Assembly: GCA_903853515.1 (NCBI GenBank)
Contig: CAINTU010000020.1
Span: forward strand, 1 to 18,174
Direction of reading: 5' to 3'
Length of the DNA: 18,174 bases
Source of the DNA: an uncultured Micrococcales bacterium
GTDB taxonomy: Bacteria > Actinomycetota > Actinomycetes > Actinomycetales > Microbacteriaceae
Shown: positions 1-7,200 of the stretch, in pieces
Position numbering within the stretch: position 1 is the first letter of the stretch
Layout of the letters: each line of letters begins with the position of its first letter
Program-made: the position numbers and the translations under genes
The notes under the pieces: model-generated
What the model saw: only the letters and a program-made list of their open reading frames with translations
What the model was told of the DNA's origin: nothing
Databases searched by the model: none

Positions 1-956
1 ATTTTTGCTATGTCATGTTCAGCGACGCTCTTGCTGGTCAACAACTTTTCGAACTCATCGCTCAAGTTTTCAGAAGATTCAGCCAGGGCGAGTTTGGTAA
101 GGGCGACCAATACCGTGCGCTTGCCCTCACGCAAATCGTCACCCGCAGGTTTACCGGTAATTTCAGGATCACCAAAAACACCTAAGACGTCGTCGCGCAG
201 TTGAAACGCTGTGCCAAGAGGTATTCCAAAGTTTGTCATCGCATGCAGCAGTTCTTCGCTGGCACCGGCAAAGCTTGCACCAATTCGAAGTGGCGCTTCG
301 ATGCTGTATTTCGCGGTTTTATATAGAATCACTTTTTCGGCTCGGCCGACAGCTTCTTTGATGTCTCGCATTGGAGCGGCGTTTTCTTCGAGCACATCGA
401 GGTATTGCCCAGCCATCACTTCGACTCTCATCAAACTGAACTCGTCGCGGCAAGCACCCTCGATTTCTTTGTTGACAGAGTGCAGAAGGGCGTTGCCAAA
501 AATCTCGCTTGACCAACCCAACATCAGATCGCCAACCAAAACCGATCCAGCGGTGCCGAAGCGCTCGGCTGAGCCTGCCCATTTTTGGCTTTCGTGCATA
601 GCTTCAAATCTTTTGTGAACTGCAGGCGCGCCGCGACGGGTATCTGATTGATCGAGAAGGTCATCGTGAACTAGGGCAGCGGCATGGAACATTTCTAGCG
701 CCGATGCGATACCTACAAGCCCAGCCTCGCTTTCGCGCAATTGTTCGTCGGTGAGGGTGCTTTGGGCAATGGCCGCACGCCAGGCCCAATAACAAAAGAG
801 TGCTCTAAAGCGCTTGCCACCGCCGAGAAGGCTCTGGGTGAAATCGACTACAGGCACCAAATCGGTTGAAATCGCTTCAAATTCAGTTCGGCGGGCTGCA
901 CAAAAGTCGTCAAGTTGGCTTTGAACCTCGGCCAGCAGCGCTTGGGTAGTTTTCAC
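1..956 (-). CDS. idsA: Polyprenyl diphosphate synthase, 3'-truncated by window edge
   Basis: Trans-isoprenyl diphosphate synthase, which condenses isopentenyl diphosphate onto an allylic primer to make a prenyl chain for quinones, carotenoids or the wall lipid carrier. Translating the minus strand gives 318 residues before the edge. GGGKRFR lies near residue 45, the first aspartate-rich motif DDLLDQSDTRRG starts at D98, GDLML follows near residue 144, and the second aspartate-rich motif DDVLGVFGD starts at D255. Both metal-binding motifs are intact. The residues at positions -4 and -5 before the first motif are alanine rather than aromatic, which in this family tends to favour longer products; product length is not proven. 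The start is GTG at 956-954, because an in-frame stop lies four codons upstream (968-966). There is no Shine-Dalgarno sequence. The gene diverges from the DUF3040 gene. Family assignment is secure; the symbol follows actinobacterial usage next to the dcw cluster. Confidence 0.93.
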   Translation of the reverse strand, partial: MKTTQALLAEVQSQLDDFCAARRTEFEAISTDLVPVVDFTQSLLGGGKRFRALFCYWAWRAAIAQSTLTDEQLRESEAGLVGIASALEMFHAAALVHDDLLDQSDTRRGAPAVHKRFEAMHESQKWAGSAERFGTAGSVLVGDLMLGWSSEIFGNALLHSVNKEIEGACRDEFSLMRVEVMAGQYLDVLEENAAPMRDIKEAVGRAEKVILYKTAKYSIEAPLRIGASFAGASEELLHAMTNFGIPLGTAFQLRDDVLGVFGDPEITGKPAGDDLREGKRTVLVALTKLALAESSENLSDEFEKLLTSKSVAEHDIAK

Positions 957-962
957 AGCAAT

Positions 963-968
963 AGCCTA
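963..968 (-). promoter_or_regulatory. Candidate -10 box of a leaderless idsA transcript
   Basis: On the minus strand the hexamer TAGGCT (TANNNT type) lies exactly 6 nt upstream of the GTG start at 956, and no purine-rich ribosome-binding site is present. Transcription from this box would begin at or next to the start codon. Leaderless mRNAs with this spacing are common in actinobacteria. No convincing -35 was found, which is usual for such promoters. The assignment is inference from spacing alone. Confidence 0.4.
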
Positions 969-1033
969 ACCGCGGGCACAGAGTTAAGATTTGAATGAAC
1001 GTTGTAGCGGTCTAAGAAAGTTGCAGAATCGAC

Positions 1034-1411
1034 ATGGCACTGTCTAATGAAGAACAAAAGATTCTCGACGAGCTCGAAAAGAGCCTGGGTAAGGCCTCAC
1101 GCTCTAGCGAGAAGCTAAGCGCCAAGACACCTAAGCAAAAAACAAACTTCGCGCTTGAACTAGTTGTCGGCTCGCTTTTGGCGGTGGCAGCAATTGTTCT
1201 TCTCGTGGTGGCTTCAGCGACGCATCTAGTTTTCATAGGCATCATCGCCTTTGTTTTGATGCTCGGTGGCCTTTACCTTGTTAGTCAAAACTGGTCTAGC
1301 AGTGCACTACGTGCCAATCGAGAGCCAAAATCGCGCAATTCTGTCTCTGATTTGCCGAACAAAGGCTTTTTTCAAGAGCGCTGGGATCAGCGCAATGGCG
1401 ATAACTCCTAA
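1034..1411 (+). CDS. DUF3040 family small membrane protein
   Basis: A 125-residue protein of unknown function. The N-terminus MALSNEEQKILDELEKSL matches the actinobacterial DUF3040 pattern (M-x-L-S-x-x-E-x-x-x-L-x-x-[IL]-E). A charged, lysine-rich stretch follows to about residue 38, then two hydrophobic helices at about 40-61 and 64-86 that form a membrane hairpin, then a polar tail of about 40 residues rich in Arg, Asn and Ser. Both termini are therefore probably cytoplasmic. DUF3040 genes commonly sit just upstream of mraZ in actinobacteria, so a link to envelope growth is suggested by context, but no reaction is known. A purine-rich AAGAAAG lies about 13 nt before the ATG. The gap to mraZ is 259 nt, so mraZ has its own promoter. 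Confidence 0.85.
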   Translation: MALSNEEQKILDELEKSLGKASRSSEKLSAKTPKQKTNFALELVVGSLLAVAAIVLLVVASATHLVFIGIIAFVLMLGGLYLVSQNWSSSALRANREPKSRNSVSDLPNKGFFQERWDQRNGDNS

Positions 1412-1592
1412 ACTTTTGAGCAGTTTTAGGGCAATTTAGCCCAGCAAAAAGACAGCTTCCTGGCGTTTTTGGCGCTTCTGTCGCCGGCGCTACCCAAAAT
1501 CCATCCGTTTCTGGCAGATTTTGCGATTTTCCCTCCACTTTTCAACCCTTGAAATATCAGGGCTAGACACGCCAGAATAGAAACTTCACTTG

Positions 1593-1608
1593 CAAATTGT
1601 TCAATTTG
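1593..1608. repeat. 16-nt palindrome upstream of the mraZ boxes
   Basis: CAAATTGTTCAATTTG consists of two perfect 7-bp arms, CAAATTG and CAATTTG, around a TT centre. It ends one base before the first TGGRN box of the mraZ operator and covers the -35 position expected for the TATAGT -10 at 1624. An AT-rich dyad of this size is typical of a site for a dimeric regulator. Its binding protein is unknown. Confidence 0.55.
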
Positions 1609-1633
1609 TGGATGAAAGTGGGGTATAGTGGAG
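1609..1633 (+). promoter_or_regulatory. MraZ-type operator: three 10-bp-phased TGGRN boxes with a TATAGT -10
   Basis: Three direct repeats TGGAT (1609-1613), TGGGG (1619-1623) and TGGAG (1629-1633) are each separated by 5 nt, so the period is exactly 10 bp. This matches the TGGGN-N5 array that MraZ, a ring-shaped SpoVT/AbrB-type regulator, binds in front of its own operon in E. coli. The -10 candidate TATAGT (1624-1629) lies between and overlaps the second and third boxes, so bound MraZ would block RNA polymerase. A weak -35, TTCAAT at 1600-1605, gives an 18-nt spacer. Transcription would start near 1636, about 35 nt before mraZ. The repeats are seen directly; autorepression is inferred from the family. 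Confidence 0.75.
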
Positions 1634-1670
1634 CACACTAGAACAATGTCGAGTTTGAAAGGGGTAGCAG

Positions 1671-2099
1671 ATGTTCATCGGCACTAACTACCCAAAACTT
1701 GACGACAAATTCCGCCTAATTTTGCCGGCCAAATTTCGTGATCGACTAGCCGGCGGGGTAGTACTGACCAAAGGTCAAGAGCACTGCCTGGTCTTGATGA
1801 CTAAAACTGAATTTGAGGCTCGCGCAGAACAGGTCACCAAAGGCGTTGTCTTTGGCACCAGAGAACACCGTGAAATCACCCGCCAGTTCTTCAACGATGC
1901 AGACGAACAGACCCCTGACGGTCAAGGCCGAATCCTAATTAGCTCCAAACTGCGCGAATGGGCAAATCTGAACCGAGACCTAGTGGTTGCCGGTGTCGGT
2001 TCGCACATCGAAATCTGGAACCAGGGCGATCACGAAAGTTTTATGAATGCATCAGCCGAGGCTTTTGCAAACTTCGGGGAGGTGAATCCGACGAACTAG
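1671..2099 (+). CDS. mraZ: Transcriptional regulator MraZ
   Basis: DNA-binding regulator of the dcw operon and first gene of the cluster. At 142 residues it has the usual length. It shows the two SpoVT/AbrB-like halves: the first with the D-x-x-x-R motif D11-DKF-R15 followed by LILPAKFRD, the second with DGQGRILI near residue 84 and the same D-x-x-x-R spacing. The family forms ring oligomers that bind phased direct repeats, and such repeats (TGGRN every 10 bp) lie 38-62 nt upstream of the ATG. A good ribosome-binding site AAAGGGG ends 6 nt before the start. The gene is separated from rsmH by a 119-nt leader with inverted repeats. Known MraZ proteins repress or modulate their own operon, and the nucleoid-associated RsmH can antagonise them. 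Confidence 0.97.
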   Translation: MFIGTNYPKLDDKFRLILPAKFRDRLAGGVVLTKGQEHCLVLMTKTEFEARAEQVTKGVVFGTREHREITRQFFNDADEQTPDGQGRILISSKLREWANLNRDLVVAGVGSHIEIWNQGDHESFMNASAEAFANFGEVNPTN

Positions 2100-2123
2100 T
2101 TTCTAGCAGCCGACCTCCAGCTA

Positions 2124-2174
2124 TTTGGCTTTGATTTTCTTCCCCGATATCAAATGCAAAAAGCCAAAATGGCT
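2124..2174 (+). promoter_or_regulatory. mraZ-rsmH intergenic leader with mutually exclusive hairpins
   Basis: TTTGGCTTT (2124-2132) is perfectly complementary to AAAGCCAAA (2160-2168), giving a 9-bp stem with a 27-nt loop. The same right arm can instead form the compact hairpin AGCCA-AAA-TGGCT (2162-2174). A third option pairs TTTGAT (2130-2135) with ATCAAA (2149-2154). The structures exclude one another and end about 45 nt before the rsmH ATG. There is no U-tract, so this is not a classical terminator. It may be an mRNA processing site or an attenuator-like element, but the function is not established. Confidence 0.4.
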
Positions 2175-2218
2175 CAAATGGATGGGGCTCAGCAGCTAGA
2201 AGCCACAACGGAACACCA

Positions 2219-3181
2219 ATGGTTACCACTCCAATCAACGAGAAACACATCCCAGTGATGCTCGCCGACTGCATCGAAGTTCTAGGTGCCGCGCTTTCAG
2301 AGCCGGGTGCAGTTTTAGTTGACGGCACATTGGGCCTCGGCGGTCACAGTGAAGCATTTCTCGAGAAGTTTCCGCAGTTGCATTTAGTGGCAATCGACCG
2401 TGACTCAAATGCGCTCGCTCAAGCGGGCGAGCGGTTGGCCCGGTTTAGTGGCCGCACCGATTTAGTGCAGGCCATTTATTCAGAAATCCCAGAGGTCTTG
2501 GCTGAACTTGGCATCAAAAATGCCGATGCAATTTTGCTTGATCTTGGCGTTTCATCGATGCAGCTCGATGAGAAAGAACGCGGTTTCGCTTATTCGTTCG
2601 ATGCGCCACTAGATATGCGCATGGATGACTCAAGCGAGCTAACGGCTGCTCGCATTCTCAACAATTATGACGAGGCCGAGCTTGCCAGAATCTTTAAGGC
2701 CTATGGCGAAGAGCGTTATGCGAAGCAGATTGCACGCGAAATTGTAAAACAACGCCAGGTTGGCCCTTTTGTGACTAGCAAGCAGCTCACAACCTTGATT
2801 GCGCGCGTGGTGCCATTCATCGCCGGCAAATCTAGTGGCCACCCAGCCAAGCGAGTATTTCAAGCTCTGCGAATTGAAGTTAACGGCGAGCTAGAGATTT
2901 TGAGCGAAACGATGCCAGCTGCGTTGTCTGCACTGCGCATTGGTGGACGCATTGTGGTTTTGGCCTACCAATCGCTTGAAGACCGAATCGTAAAGCAATA
3001 CCTGCAGGCTGCAGCGGTTTCGAGCGCGCCGATTGGTTTGCCCGAATTGCCAGAGCACGCGCCAACTCTCAAATTAGTCGTCAAAGGTGCGCGTCTTGCC
3101 ACCGATCAAGAAATAGCAACGAACCCAAGGGCAGCATCAGTGCGTATGCGCGCTGCAGAAAAGATTAGGCAAGCAGCATGA
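2219..3181 (+). CDS. rsmH: 16S rRNA (cytosine-1402-N4)-methyltransferase RsmH (MraW)
   Basis: S-adenosylmethionine-dependent methyltransferase that modifies C1402 in the decoding centre of 16S rRNA. The protein has 320 residues, the normal length. It begins with the family hallmark HIPVML, followed by the SAM-binding loop D35-GTLGLGGH43, AIDRD near residue 60, LDLGVSSMQLDEKERGFAYS near 105-124, and the C-terminal GGRIVVLAYQSLEDRIVKQY. In the last of these, most homologues read SFHSLEDR, so AYQSLEDR is a mild variation. The ATG at 2219 has GGAA five bases upstream, and an earlier in-frame ATG at 2183 runs into a stop. The last codons overlap ftsL as ATGA, implying translational coupling. The position directly after mraZ is near universal. 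Confidence 0.97.
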   Translation: MVTTPINEKHIPVMLADCIEVLGAALSEPGAVLVDGTLGLGGHSEAFLEKFPQLHLVAIDRDSNALAQAGERLARFSGRTDLVQAIYSEIPEVLAELGIKNADAILLDLGVSSMQLDEKERGFAYSFDAPLDMRMDDSSELTAARILNNYDEAELARIFKAYGEERYAKQIAREIVKQRQVGPFVTSKQLTTLIARVVPFIAGKSSGHPAKRVFQALRIEVNGELEILSETMPAALSALRIGGRIVVLAYQSLEDRIVKQYLQAAAVSSAPIGLPELPEHAPTLKLVVKGARLATDQEIATNPRAASVRMRAAEKIRQAA

Positions 3182-3873
3182 GCGCAGTAAGACTAGAGCG
3201 TTTTTCACAACCTCAGCCAGAGGCACGGTACGCAACTGCGACCAGAAGCACTCAGGCTATAGCGGTTCAGGCTCGAACCTCGATTGTCAAAATGATCATG
3301 TGGGCAGTGCTTGGCGTTGCAACCGTTTCGATTGCAAACCTGGCTCTCGTTTCTTTGAATGCTCAGGCCATTTATGACATTTCGAATTTGAAGAATGCAA
3401 ACGCGCAAGCGACGACAAGTGCCCAGATTCTTAGTGAGCAGGTCGATTCGCTGAGCTCACAACAGAATCTCTCAAACACTGCTAGGCACCTTGGCATGAT
3501 CATCAACTCAAACCCTGTGTTTTTGCGCATGGCAGATGGCAAGGTGCTAGGCAAGGCAACCCCCGCTTCACTTTCTGCAACCGGTCGTGTATCAACAAAT
3601 TTGGTGGCGAACGCTGCGTTGGTCGCGACCACAAATTTTGCAGCCTTGAAGGCATTGCCAAGAGACAACTTCGCGATTCCAAAGGCAACTTTTAGCGTCT
3701 CTGGTGCAAACCAAACCCCAACTAATACTCAGGTAAGCACTTCAACACAGACTTTCACGGTAGTCGGCCCAGCCGCTGCTGGAACAGCCAAACCGAGTGT
3801 CATTGCCGCTCACGGTGCGCCCCAGCAAGTAGTTTTGCCTAGTGGCGGCATTCCGGCTTCGCCAACACACTAG
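3178..3873 (+). CDS. ftsL: FtsL-like bitopic division protein with long C-terminal tail
   Basis: Small membrane protein in the FtsL position between rsmH and ftsI. FtsL forms the FtsQ-FtsL-FtsB type complex that activates FtsW and FtsI at the septum. The 231-residue product has a basic cytoplasmic segment (1-37), a single hydrophobic helix at about 38-60, a heptad-like segment from about 62 to 98 (AIYDISNLKNANAQ onward), and the short conserved-looking part HLGMIINSNPVFLRMADGKV (104-123). After this comes an unusually long Ala/Thr/Ser/Pro-rich extracytoplasmic tail of about 110 residues with no recognisable fold. FtsL proteins diverge fast, so the call rests on topology and context more than on sequence. 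The ATG overlaps the rsmH stop (ATGA). Length well beyond the roughly 100-120 residues of the core family is notable. Confidence 0.8.
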   Translation: MSAVRLERFSQPQPEARYATATRSTQAIAVQARTSIVKMIMWAVLGVATVSIANLALVSLNAQAIYDISNLKNANAQATTSAQILSEQVDSLSSQQNLSNTARHLGMIINSNPVFLRMADGKVLGKATPASLSATGRVSTNLVANAALVATTNFAALKALPRDNFAIPKATFSVSGANQTPTNTQVSTSTQTFTVVGPAAAGTAKPSVIAAHGAPQQVVLPSGGIPASPTH

Positions 3874-3892
3874 AGGTGCAGGTGAATAGCAA

Positions 3893-5647
3893 ATGCATCC
3901 AGATCACATTCAACCGCGACTAGCTAACTTCTTAAAGATTATTGGGCTCGTCTTTGTGCTCTTCTTCGGCCTGCTGGTTAAAGTTCAAGTGATTGATGCC
4001 GATGCGATTAACAAAGTCTCGTCAGATGCGAGAACGCAAACCGATGTGAAAATCCCTGCCGTTCGTGGCGATATTGTCGACTCGGCCGGCCACATTTTGG
4101 CAACCACCGTAACCAGATATGACGTCAACATCGACCCATCGATTGTCTCGGCCGTCACTGAGAAGGTAAACGGTCAAGACACGGTTTTTACAAAGGAACA
4201 GGTGGCTGGACAACTGGCGATGCTGCTCAAAGTTCCACAGTCAAAAATCCTTTCGAAGTTTCTGATCAGCGGTCGCTACGCAAATCTTGCTAAAGCCGTC
4301 GATGCTGCGGTTTATCGACAAATAAAAGCGTTAGGTATCAACTGGGTATTTTCAGATCCAGTGCAGAAGCGCGTTTATCCTGGGGGTGCACTTGCTGGCA
4401 ACCTGTTGGGCTTTGTTGGCAGCGATGGCACGCCGCTAGCTGGCATTGAACGCGAAATGAACGCCTGTCTTGCCGGCACCGATGGCAAAGAAACCTATGT
4501 TGAAGGTGCTGATGGAATCATCATTCCCGAATCGCTGAAGGTCACACAGCCGGCACGAAACGGCAGCACGGTAGTTCTAAACATTAATAGCGATTTGCAA
4601 TATTACGCACAGCAGGTTGTGGCCGACACGGTTATGAATTTGCACTCAGATTGGGCAAGCGGAATTGTCATCGAGGCAAAGACCGGCAAGATTCTTGCCG
4701 CAGCCGAAGCGCCGACAGTCGACCCAAATGCTTTCTGGAAAACCAAGAGTCAGAATTTGGGTTCAAAGATTTTTCAATTCGCATTTGAACCTGGCTCGAT
4801 CATGAAAACAGTTTCGGCTGCAACAGCGCTTGATGTTGGCATGGCGACCCCGGCAACACCTGCGATTGTGCCAGACAGGTTGCGCACCAGCTGGGGCCAA
4901 TATATTTATGACTCTGAAATCCATGGGTTCGAAAAATTGACGCTAACTGGTGTGCTTCGCGACTCATCTAACGTGGGCATCGTAAAAATCACCAGCAAGG
5001 TGCCGCTGGCAACAAGATTCGCCTACCTTAAACGTTTTGGCCTCGGCGCAAAAACAGGTGTTGGTTTTCAAGGCGAGTCGAGTGGGCTTATTGGCGACTA
5101 TAAGAACTGGGACAAAATGACCGACCTGGTTTCTACTTTCGGCCAGGGCATCGCGGTGACGCCAATTCAGACTGCGATGATTTATCAAACTGTCGCAAAC
5201 CAAGGTGTTCGTCTTGCACCAAGCCTTGTCGCCGGCTGCAAAGACGCCTCTGGCAGCATTGCGCCGTTGCCTAGTGTGGCACCACAAACCGTAATAAGCC
5301 CTGCGACCGCTCAAAGCACCATGGATATGCTCGAGAAGGTAGTCGAGTTTGGCCCGATTGGTCGGACCGCACAGCTTGCTGGCTATCGCATCGGGGGCAA
5401 AACCGGCACCGCGCAGGTTAGCGTCGGCCATGGCTATGGCAATCTTCACGCCATTTCGTTCGTTGGTATTGCCCCGGCCGAAAACCCGCAATACATCGTC
5501 GCGGTCACTGCCTATAAATCTAGAAGAGTTAGCAACTCACTAGGTATCACGCCTGCCTTCAGACGAATCATGCTTCAAGTTTTGCGCACCTACCGCGTGC
5601 CACCATCGAGCGGGCACTCCAAAAAAATTCCGATGAGTTGGAACTAA
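3893..5647 (+). CDS. ftsI: Septal class B penicillin-binding protein FtsI (PBP3)
   Basis: Monofunctional DD-transpeptidase that crosslinks septal peptidoglycan made by FtsW. The 584-residue protein has a short cytoplasmic start, one membrane helix at about 13-31, and the class B dimerisation segment with VRGDIVDSAGHILATT near residues 59-74. The transpeptidase domain carries all three active-site motifs: S302-IMK305 within FEPGSIMK, S358-SN360 within RDSSNVG, and K503-TG505 within GGKTGTAQ. No PASTA repeats are present. The ATG at 3893 is preceded by AGGTG at an 8-nt spacing, and the upstream GTG at 3882 is out of frame. Nineteen bases separate it from ftsL, and murE begins just after the stop. 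Catalytic residues are complete, so it should be active and beta-lactam sensitive. Confidence 0.97.
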   Translation: MHPDHIQPRLANFLKIIGLVFVLFFGLLVKVQVIDADAINKVSSDARTQTDVKIPAVRGDIVDSAGHILATTVTRYDVNIDPSIVSAVTEKVNGQDTVFTKEQVAGQLAMLLKVPQSKILSKFLISGRYANLAKAVDAAVYRQIKALGINWVFSDPVQKRVYPGGALAGNLLGFVGSDGTPLAGIEREMNACLAGTDGKETYVEGADGIIIPESLKVTQPARNGSTVVLNINSDLQYYAQQVVADTVMNLHSDWASGIVIEAKTGKILAAAEAPTVDPNAFWKTKSQNLGSKIFQFAFEPGSIMKTVSAATALDVGMATPATPAIVPDRLRTSWGQYIYDSEIHGFEKLTLTGVLRDSSNVGIVKITSKVPLATRFAYLKRFGLGAKTGVGFQGESSGLIGDYKNWDKMTDLVSTFGQGIAVTPIQTAMIYQTVANQGVRLAPSLVAGCKDASGSIAPLPSVAPQTVISPATAQSTMDMLEKVVEFGPIGRTAQLAGYRIGGKTGTAQVSVGHGYGNLHAISFVGIAPAENPQYIVAVTAYKSRRVSNSLGITPAFRRIMLQVLRTYRVPPSSGHSKKIPMSWN

Positions 5648-5649
5648 CT

Positions 5650-7200
5650 ATGAAAGAGCAGATTCCACCAATCCTTCGCCCTGATCAGGTGAAGCCAATT
5701 GCGCTTGAAGATTTGGCACGAGAGTTCGACTTGCCGGTGTTGGGTGCGAGAGCAAATGTTTTTGTTTCAGGAATAAGCATGAACACCAATGATCTGCGCG
5801 ATGGCGATCTTTTTGTTGCCATGCCTGGCATTAAGACTCATGGTGCAAAGTTTGCGTCGAAAGCAATTGCTCAAGGCGCGAAGGCGATTGTGACCGATCG
5901 TGCCGGCCACGAGATTTTGGTCGAAGAACGTTTAGATACTAACTTGCCGATTGCATTACTAGAGGCGCCACGTGAACACCTCGGCGACCTGGCTGCCTAT
6001 GTTTATGGCAACGTTGCAGATGGTTTGCCGCTGATGTTCGGCACAACCGGCACCAACGGCAAGACTTCTACAACCTATATTCTTGACGGAATTTTGCGCC
6101 AACTTGGGTTGGTTACTGGTCTGACATCGACTGCTGAGCGCCACATCGCCGGTGAGGTGATTGTTTCTAGGCTGACCACGCCTGAATCAACTGAAATGCA
6201 AGCGCTAATCGCGAGAATGCGCGAGAAGCAGGTCGATGCAATTTCGATTGAGGTCTCGGCTCAGGCGCTCAGCCAGCTCAGGGTAGATGGAATTCATTTT
6301 GATGTCGTTGGTTTCACCAATTTGAGTCATGATCACTTCGATGACTATGACGGTTTTGAAGACTATTTGGCGGCCAAGGCGAAGCTGTTTAGTGCCCGAC
6401 GCGCGAAACTTGGCGTGGTTTCGTTAGATAGTCAATTTGGTGCGCGAGTTGTCGAGCTCAGCGAAATTCCCACGGTGACGGTTAGTTCTAAGGGGGCAAA
6501 CAACGCCGATTACGACTTGCGAGTAACCGGTGAGTTTGCCAACAAGACCCAATTTGAGCTGACCACAAAATCAGGTTTGGTGATGGAATCCAGTGTGCCA
6601 ATCATTGGTGCACACATGGCAGCCAATGCTGGTTTGGCGATAGCGATGCTGGTTTCTGCTGGCATTGATGAGCAAAAAATTGCCGAAGCAATCGCAAACG
6701 GAATCGAAACCTATTTGCCTGGCCGAACTGAACTGGTCTCGCCACTTGGTGCACCAAACGTCTTTGTTGATTTCGGGCATTCACCAGATGCGTTTGCAAA
6801 CACTTTGGCCGCTGTTCGCAAAGTGACACCAAACAAAGTGATCATGCTTTTTGGCGCAGACGGTGACAGAGATGCGAGCAAGCGGCCTGCCATGGCAGAG
6901 GTCTCTGCTGAGCTGTGTGACATCTTGGTAATCACAGACCATCATCCTAGGTTTGAGAACCCGGCGTCGATTCGAGCAACTCTTTTAGCCGCGGCCAAAA
7001 AGCACCGACCTGACCTCGCCGTTTATGAGGTCTCACCGCCAGAGCAGGCAATTCGCTTTGCACTCAAGCTCGCCCAGCCAGGTGATTCAATTCTTTGGGC
7101 CGGGCCGGGCCATCAGGACTATCGAGACATCGAGGGTGTACGCACACCGTATTCGGCTAGACAAGAGGCAAGAGACGCACTTAGAGAGCTGGGCTACTGA
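5650..7200 (+). CDS. murE: UDP-MurNAc-dipeptide:diamino acid ligase MurE, atypical specificity motif
   Basis: ATP-dependent ligase that adds the third amino acid to UDP-MurNAc-L-Ala-D-Glu. From the ATG at 5650 it has 516 residues. The N-terminal UDP-binding domain is followed by the Mur ligase P-loop GTTGTNGKTS (K138), TTPEST, FTNLSHDHFDDY, GRTE near 358 and LFGADGDRDASKRP near 399. The motif that reads DNPR in meso-diaminopimelate enzymes and DNPA in several lysine enzymes is HHPR here (431-434, in ITDHHPRFENP). The usual EVSSHAL reads EVSAQAL. The identity of the added residue is therefore uncertain; Microbacteriaceae are known for lysine, ornithine or diaminobutyrate at this position. The ATG follows GGA at 5640-5642 with good spacing. 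An in-frame TTG at 5638, inside ftsI, would add four residues and is less likely. Confidence 0.95.
   Translation: MKEQIPPILRPDQVKPIALEDLAREFDLPVLGARANVFVSGISMNTNDLRDGDLFVAMPGIKTHGAKFASKAIAQGAKAIVTDRAGHEILVEERLDTNLPIALLEAPREHLGDLAAYVYGNVADGLPLMFGTTGTNGKTSTTYILDGILRQLGLVTGLTSTAERHIAGEVIVSRLTTPESTEMQALIARMREKQVDAISIEVSAQALSQLRVDGIHFDVVGFTNLSHDHFDDYDGFEDYLAAKAKLFSARRAKLGVVSLDSQFGARVVELSEIPTVTVSSKGANNADYDLRVTGEFANKTQFELTTKSGLVMESSVPIIGAHMAANAGLAIAMLVSAGIDEQKIAEAIANGIETYLPGRTELVSPLGAPNVFVDFGHSPDAFANTLAAVRKVTPNKVIMLFGADGDRDASKRPAMAEVSAELCDILVITDHHPRFENPASIRATLLAAAKKHRPDLAVYEVSPPEQAIRFALKLAQPGDSILWAGPGHQDYRDIEGVRTPYSARQEARDALRELGY

Noticed and set aside
10..618. Plus-strand open frames at 10-204 and 211-618
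   Set aside because: They are antisense to the prenyl synthase, whose minus-strand translation shows both aspartate-rich motifs; the plus-strand products have no recognisable motif.
1407..1442. Hairpins after the DUF3040 gene (CCTAAA/TTTAGG and GGGC/GCCC) as a terminator
   Set aside because: Stems are short and bulged and no T-run follows, so an intrinsic terminator cannot be supported.
1426..1638. Minus-strand 70-codon frame in the mraZ upstream region
   Set aside because: It covers the mraZ operator, has no ribosome-binding site and no family resemblance.
4964..5491. Minus-strand 175-codon frame inside ftsI
   Set aside because: It lies wholly antisense to the FtsI transpeptidase domain, whose motifs are intact; it is a compositional shadow.
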